The translations under genes and the position numbers were made by a program. Shown piece after piece: positions 61,401-64,000 of a DNA stretch of 64,000 nt (positions within the stretch are counted from its first letter, which is position 1; each line of letters opens with the position of its first letter). The notes under the pieces are model-generated. The model saw nothing but the letters and a program-made list of their open reading frames with translations. It was not told the origin of the DNA and searched no databases. The DNA comes from Acanthopleura granulata (taxonomy: Eukaryota; Mollusca; Polyplacophora; Chitonida; Chitonidae). Where the stretch lies: positions 4,137,928 through 4,201,927 of the forward strand of contig JABBOT010000015.1 of the NCBI GenBank assembly GCA_016165875.1, given 5' to 3'.

Positions 61401-63579
61401 TTGTAGTGGGTTAATATAATCTGAAGTTTTGACAAGAAGAAGCTGTTTGACATCGCCAAAAAGCCAACTTAAACGTGTTGGGAGCACGAATAAAGTTCGA
61501 ACAGTTGAAATATACAAAAAAAAAAAAGAAAGAAAGAAATTCTTGGTTTAGGGAAGATTTTGTCATAAGCACTTCCAGACTTAACTGGCACTGTAATGTG
61601 TTTTGACATCAAACATGTTTTACCCTGCTCTTCTCTTTTTTCTAAATTAATCAAGTTAATCTTCAAGACGTCTGTCTGTAAACTTGAAAGTTTTCTAAAC
61701 TTTCTCGTAATCTGATGGAATATAGAAATAAACACCTGAGTTGATCAGTGTTGTAAATGTTTGTCCATGGCCTATGTACATATGTCAATGTTACATTGCC
61801 TTACACTCGTTTTTTTGTACAAGAACTGTTCAAGCCTGTCTTTGTCCTCTAAATGTATGTACATGTATTTGCTTTCAACATTTAAACAAAATGTGTTATT
61901 TTTTGTAGACTACACCATTGTTGTTTATCTTGTTGAATGCTTACTGAGGCTGTTATCTCCACTTTCAGGATCTGACCAGTGTACAAAATCTTCAGAAGAA
62001 ACATGCTTTGCTGGAGGCTGATGTGGCGGCCCATCAGGTAAGGGAGACAACTTAGGAATTTGTTTGTTTGCCCTTTAAAAACATCTTTAATTTCATTTCA
62101 TGAAAAGGATGAATATAAATGCAATATTTTAGACATAGACTGTGTTAGCTCCTCCTGCTTGCTGGCCTATATTCATGATCCTAACATCTGTGAGGTTTTC
62201 ACATTTGAAAGTATCAGTGTTCCGTAATGTGAATCATGCATCTGTCATCATGTGAATCATGCAGCTGTCATCATGTGAATCATGCAGCTGTCATCATGCT
62301 AAAACATGGTTGTGTTGAATGGGTAAGGAGAAAAATTAATAAAAGTAACGGAAGGCCCATGCATGAAATGTTAATATGCCCTTGTTGCAGTTTGTGAGGG
62401 CATGTTGACGATGATCTCCTGGGGCTGATTCCACGAAGCAATTTTTAACTGAAGTCAAAACCTTAAAACTCAGTTTTACAGCTCATTTTTGACTTCCTGG
62501 TTTTGAAATTTTGCTTCGCGTGTGCATCTTTATGATACACATGCTCCACCCATGCCTTTATTTCAAACTTTCAAGAATGTTTAATTTTAGTTGAGTTTTG
62601 AAAGTTTTAGTTCACAAAATGGACAAAATTGCTTTGTGGAAGTGGTCCCAGGTAACAACTATGTCATGTGAAGACTGTTCTGCTCTCCTGCTGGACCATG
62701 ATGAATGCAATGCCATCCAAGCTGATGTGTTTGTCCGTAAATCTTGAATCCTTTAGGATTCTGGTGCTAACAACTTGATAATGTCAAACCTATGCTATTG
62801 TGCAGGACCGTATTGATGGCATTGCCATCCAAGCCGACCAGTTTGTCCAGTCAGGTCACTTTGATGCTGATAATATCAAGAAGAAGCAGGCCTCCCTGAT
62901 GGAGAGATACCTGGGTCTTCAGGTGAGTGGGTGGTGTAATAACTGGCGTCTCCAAGCTGTGTGAACGGGATTATCCTGAGCAGTCAAGCAAAAACACAAG
63001 TCTTGGATTTATTCAATTTGAAAATATATGTTAGTTTTTTTAGAGTTTTGGCAGTTGATCTCTAGCCACCACTGAAAGTCCTTTGAATGCGTTAATAGAT
63101 GCTAATAGCAGCTCTTTCAGTTGCTGTCTCAATCAGTCAGGTTTTTGACAATCTTGTCTTTTCCCATAAGTCATTCACTTGATGAGGGTCCTGAGTGCAA
63201 GATGACACGGAATTGTTACTTGGATGTGGCACTTAATGCAAATTTATGCTCGTTTTTTTGCAAATGAAAAGCTGGATCTAATTGCTTATTCTGCTAACCT
63301 GACAAAGTATATGTCTAAAGAAGCTTGGAAGCTGTCGAAATAAATTCAGAAAAGAAAGAAAAACTAATTCAACTTGGATATTGATATCAGAAGACACCCC
63401 TCAGCCTGCCGTCCTGATTTTCATCATGACTTTCACTGTGTGAAACTTGCAGGAGCCAATGACGACTCGTCGTCAGAAACTGGAGGATGCTCTAAAGCTT
63501 CAGCAGTTCCTCCGAGATGTGGAGGATGAGGAGGACTGGATCAGAGAGAAGGAGCCCATTGCATCATCCACCAACAGAG
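43196..63579 (+). CDS. SPTAN1: Alpha-spectrin, non-erythroid type, N-terminal third (20 exons, about 815 aa)
   Basis: Alpha-spectrin pairs with beta-spectrin to form the actin-crosslinking membrane skeleton. Coding exons: 43196-43441, 44167-44292, 45442-45582, 46289-46372, 47053-47157, 47919-48010, 48527-48671, 48890-49006, 49554-49727, 50138-50239, 51541-51678, 52118-52228, 52384-52461, 53009-53164, 53946-54088, 54790-54851, 55474-55586, 61969-62037, 62806-62922, 63453-63579. All phases join (mostly 0). The protein has the partial tetramerisation repeat, then triple-helical repeats 1-7 and the start of 8, each with the conserved helix-A Trp and a KKHxxFE/KKHxLLE-type helix-B word. The family length is about 2,400 aa, so two thirds lie beyond the window. 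The SH3 domain, the calmodulin and calpain region and the EF hands are not reached. Introns are small except intron 17 (6.4 kb). Confidence 0.98.
44167..45582 (+). CDS. SPTAN1: SPTAN1 exons 2-3: repeat 1 to start of repeat 2
   Basis: 44167-44292 ([20 protein letters not shown]..., residues 83-124) and 45442-45582 (residues 125-171, ending [11 protein letters not shown]). Phase 0 borders. The intron between them (1.15 kb) carries a T-rich degenerate repeat of about 20 bp from 44830 to 45420. Confidence 0.96.
44830..45420 (+). repeat. Degenerate pyrimidine-rich repeat, about 20-bp unit
   Basis: Words such as GTTTGCTCATCAGTTCCC and TTTACTGTTTCCTCAG recur about every 20 bp with much drift. The tract runs up to 22 nt before the exon 3 acceptor and supplies its polypyrimidine stretch. 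The open frames at 45066-45493 are artefacts of it. Confidence 0.75.
46289..48010 (+). CDS. SPTAN1: SPTAN1 exons 4-6: repeat 2 to start of repeat 3
   Basis: 46289-46372 ([20 protein letters not shown]...), 47053-47157 ([20 protein letters not shown]...) and 47919-48010 ([20 protein letters not shown]..., phase 2 end). Residues 172 to about 265. The introns between (46373-47052, 47158-47918) hold nothing notable. Confidence 0.96.
48527..49006 (+). CDS. SPTAN1: SPTAN1 exons 7-8: repeat 3
   Basis: 48527-48671 ([20 protein letters not shown] and [17 protein letters not shown]) and 48890-49006 ([20 protein letters not shown]...). Residues 265-352. The [22 protein letters not shown] region is nearly invariant across animal alpha-spectrins. 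Confidence 0.97.
49554..50239 (+). CDS. SPTAN1: SPTAN1 exons 9-10: repeat 4
   Basis: 49554-49727 ([20 protein letters not shown]... to LLERHQEHK) and 50138-50239 ([20 protein letters not shown]...). Residues 353-444. The [16 protein letters not shown] stretch is a family hallmark. The introns at 49007-49553 and 49728-50137 show nothing notable. Confidence 0.97.
50240..51540 (+). other. SPTAN1 intron 10 with an imperfect hairpin
   Basis: A 1.3-kb intron. 51162-51245 folds back (see findings). 50850-51010 has several TGACGTC/TGACATC words. No exon was found. Confidence 0.55.
51541..52461 (+). CDS. SPTAN1: SPTAN1 exons 11-13: repeat 5
   Basis: 51541-51678 ([20 protein letters not shown]..., with [18 protein letters not shown]), 52118-52228 ([20 protein letters not shown]...) and 52384-52461 ([20 protein letters not shown]...). 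Residues 445-553. Confidence 0.97.
53009..54851 (+). CDS. SPTAN1: SPTAN1 exons 14-16: repeat 6
   Basis: 53009-53164 ([20 protein letters not shown]... to TASDENYL), 53946-54088 ([20 protein letters not shown]...) and 54790-54851 ([20 protein letters not shown]). Residues 554-673. The [12 protein letters not shown] word mirrors exon 2. The intron before exon 15 carries a SINE up to about 28 nt from the acceptor. Confidence 0.96.
53647..53917 (+). mobile_element. tRNA-derived SINE next to SPTAN1 exon 15
   Basis: A well preserved copy: head GGCCTCCGTGGCTCAGTCG, B box GTGAGTTCAAGACC, and the full body and (AAAT)n tail. It is flanked by CTCTAACC (53639-53646) and CTCTGACC (53918-53925), an 8-bp target-site duplication with one change. 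The exon 15 acceptor ends at 53945. Confidence 0.9.
55270..55449 (+). mobile_element. SINE, 5'-truncated and decayed, before SPTAN1 exon 17
   Basis: Keeps CACCAGTGCGGTCGCTGCG, AAGCCCAGCGAATGCTGGCT, CAACCTGCGGACAGTCATGG and a tail ending in AACCCCAATCGAATAATAA. It ends about 24 nt before the exon 17 acceptor at 55473. Confidence 0.78.
55474..62922 (+). CDS. SPTAN1: SPTAN1 exons 17-19: repeat 7
   Basis: 55474-55586 ([20 protein letters not shown]... to EDFGK), 61969-62037 ([20 protein letters not shown]...) and 62806-62922 ([20 protein letters not shown]...). Residues 674-773. Exons 17 and 18 are separated by the longest intron of the gene. Confidence 0.97.
55587..61968 (+). other. SPTAN1 intron 17 (6.4 kb)
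   Basis: No exon was recognised. Contains homopolymer tracts (C-run at 57250-57261, T-runs near 57171 and 58567), a palindrome cluster (59510-59671), and otherwise unique AT-rich DNA. Small open frames (58530-58775, 60294-60632) show no domain. Confidence 0.6.
59510..59671. repeat. Palindrome cluster in intron 17
   Basis: Two direct copies of a GGTTCATGAATATTCATCAT-like word (about 59516 and 59548) are followed by a perfect 24-nt palindrome (59578-59601). Then come perfect 26-bp inverted arms 59615-59640 and 59646-59671 around a 5-nt loop. Confidence 0.9.
62038..62805 (+). other. SPTAN1 intron 18 with short repeat and decayed exon copy
   Basis: 62227-62298 is a 23-bp repeat (TGTGAATCATGCAGCTGTCA type, about 3 copies). 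62694-62747 resembles the start of exon 19 but has a stop (pseudogene entry). Confidence 0.65.
62694..62747 (+). pseudogene. Decayed duplicate of SPTAN1 exon 19 start
   Basis: It reads, in the frame matching exon 19, [17 protein letters not shown] then TGA, against [17 protein letters not shown] in the true exon about 112 bp downstream. GCCATCCAAGC is shared exactly. There is no good acceptor before it and a stop inside. It is probably a local duplication relic. Confidence 0.6.
63453..63579 (+). CDS. SPTAN1: SPTAN1 exon 20: start of repeat 8
   Basis: The acceptor is AACTTGCAG and the donor AGAG|GTATGC, phase 1. It encodes [20 protein letters not shown]... to [11 protein letters not shown], residues 774-815. 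The next codon is completed outside the window. Confidence 0.97.
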
Positions 63580-63600
63580 GTATGCTGCATGATCATAGCA

Positions 63601-64000
63601 GACATGTAGGGCACCTTCAGGTGTGAGGTGTGCTATCATAACTGACATGTTTAGCACCTTCAGGTTTGAGGTGTGCTGTCATAACTGACATGGTTTAGCA
63701 CCTTGAAGTTTGAGGTGTGCTGTCATAACTGACATGTTTAGCACCTTCAGATTTGTGGTGTGCTGTCATAACTGACATGGTTTAGCACCTTAAAGTTTGA
63801 GGTGTGCTATCATAACTGACATGGTTTAGCACCTTCAGGTTTGAAGTGTGCTGTCATAACTGACATGGTTTAGCACCTTCAGGTTTGAGGTGTGCTGTCA
63901 TAACTGACATGGTTTAGCACCTTCAGGTTTGAGGTGTGCTGTCATAACTGACATGGTTTAGCACCTTCAGGTTTGAGGTGTGCTATCATAACTGACATGG
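63601..64000 (+). repeat. 44-bp minisatellite, about 9 copies, runs off the window
   Basis: Units GACATGGTTTAGCACCTTCA followed by GGTTTGAGGTGTGCTGTCATAACT, 43-44 bp each, begin 21 bp after the exon 20 donor. Later copies are almost identical. The array continues past 64000. Confidence 0.95.

Overview
The window is eukaryotic nuclear DNA from an invertebrate, most likely a marine mollusc or a close lophotrochozoan relative. This rests on compact exons in AT-rich introns, GT-AG splice signals, a very well conserved non-erythroid alpha-spectrin, and at least eight copies of one tRNA-derived SINE of the kind I associate with molluscan genomes. The lineage call is inference. No bacterial, organellar or viral genes were seen.

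Layout. (1) 382-21025, plus strand: the 3' part of a large gene of unknown function. I reconstruct 18 coding exons; 15 in a row are symmetric phase-1 cassettes. Eight carry a short repeat with the core GDKGNxYHSxKLDxS, three carry a related VEPMIASS-type unit, and four are acidic or low-complexity. The last three exons encode two acidic LFGDD motifs and the C-terminus. (2) 25606-28437, plus strand: a complete five-exon URM1 (ubiquitin-related modifier 1), whose last exon lies inside two nested tandem duplications. (3) 28438-32865: the intergenic tract between convergent genes, rich in minisatellites. (4) 32866-35875, minus strand: a complete two-exon TREX-family 3' repair exonuclease (702 aa), whose DEDDh domain is split by an insertion of about 490 residues. 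(5) 35876-36725: a likely divergent promoter, with a candidate untranslated first exon of spectrin. (6) 36726-43174: the presumed 5'UTR intron of spectrin. (7) 43196 to beyond the window, plus strand: alpha-spectrin (SPTAN1 type), 20 coding exons, residues 1 to about 815, ending inside spectrin repeat 8.

The genes do not form a pathway. URM1 is the sulfur carrier for tRNA thiolation and a protein modifier, TREX degrades DNA 3' ends, and spectrin builds the membrane skeleton. URM1 and SPTAN1 are also close neighbours on human 9q34.11 in the same orientation, so this looks like old microsynteny. Introns and spacers are dominated by tandem repeats (20 to about 170 bp units) and SINE copies, two of which sit directly against spectrin 3' splice sites.

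Exon limits were set by hand from splice consensus, phase continuity and family alignment from memory; no search or transcript data were available.
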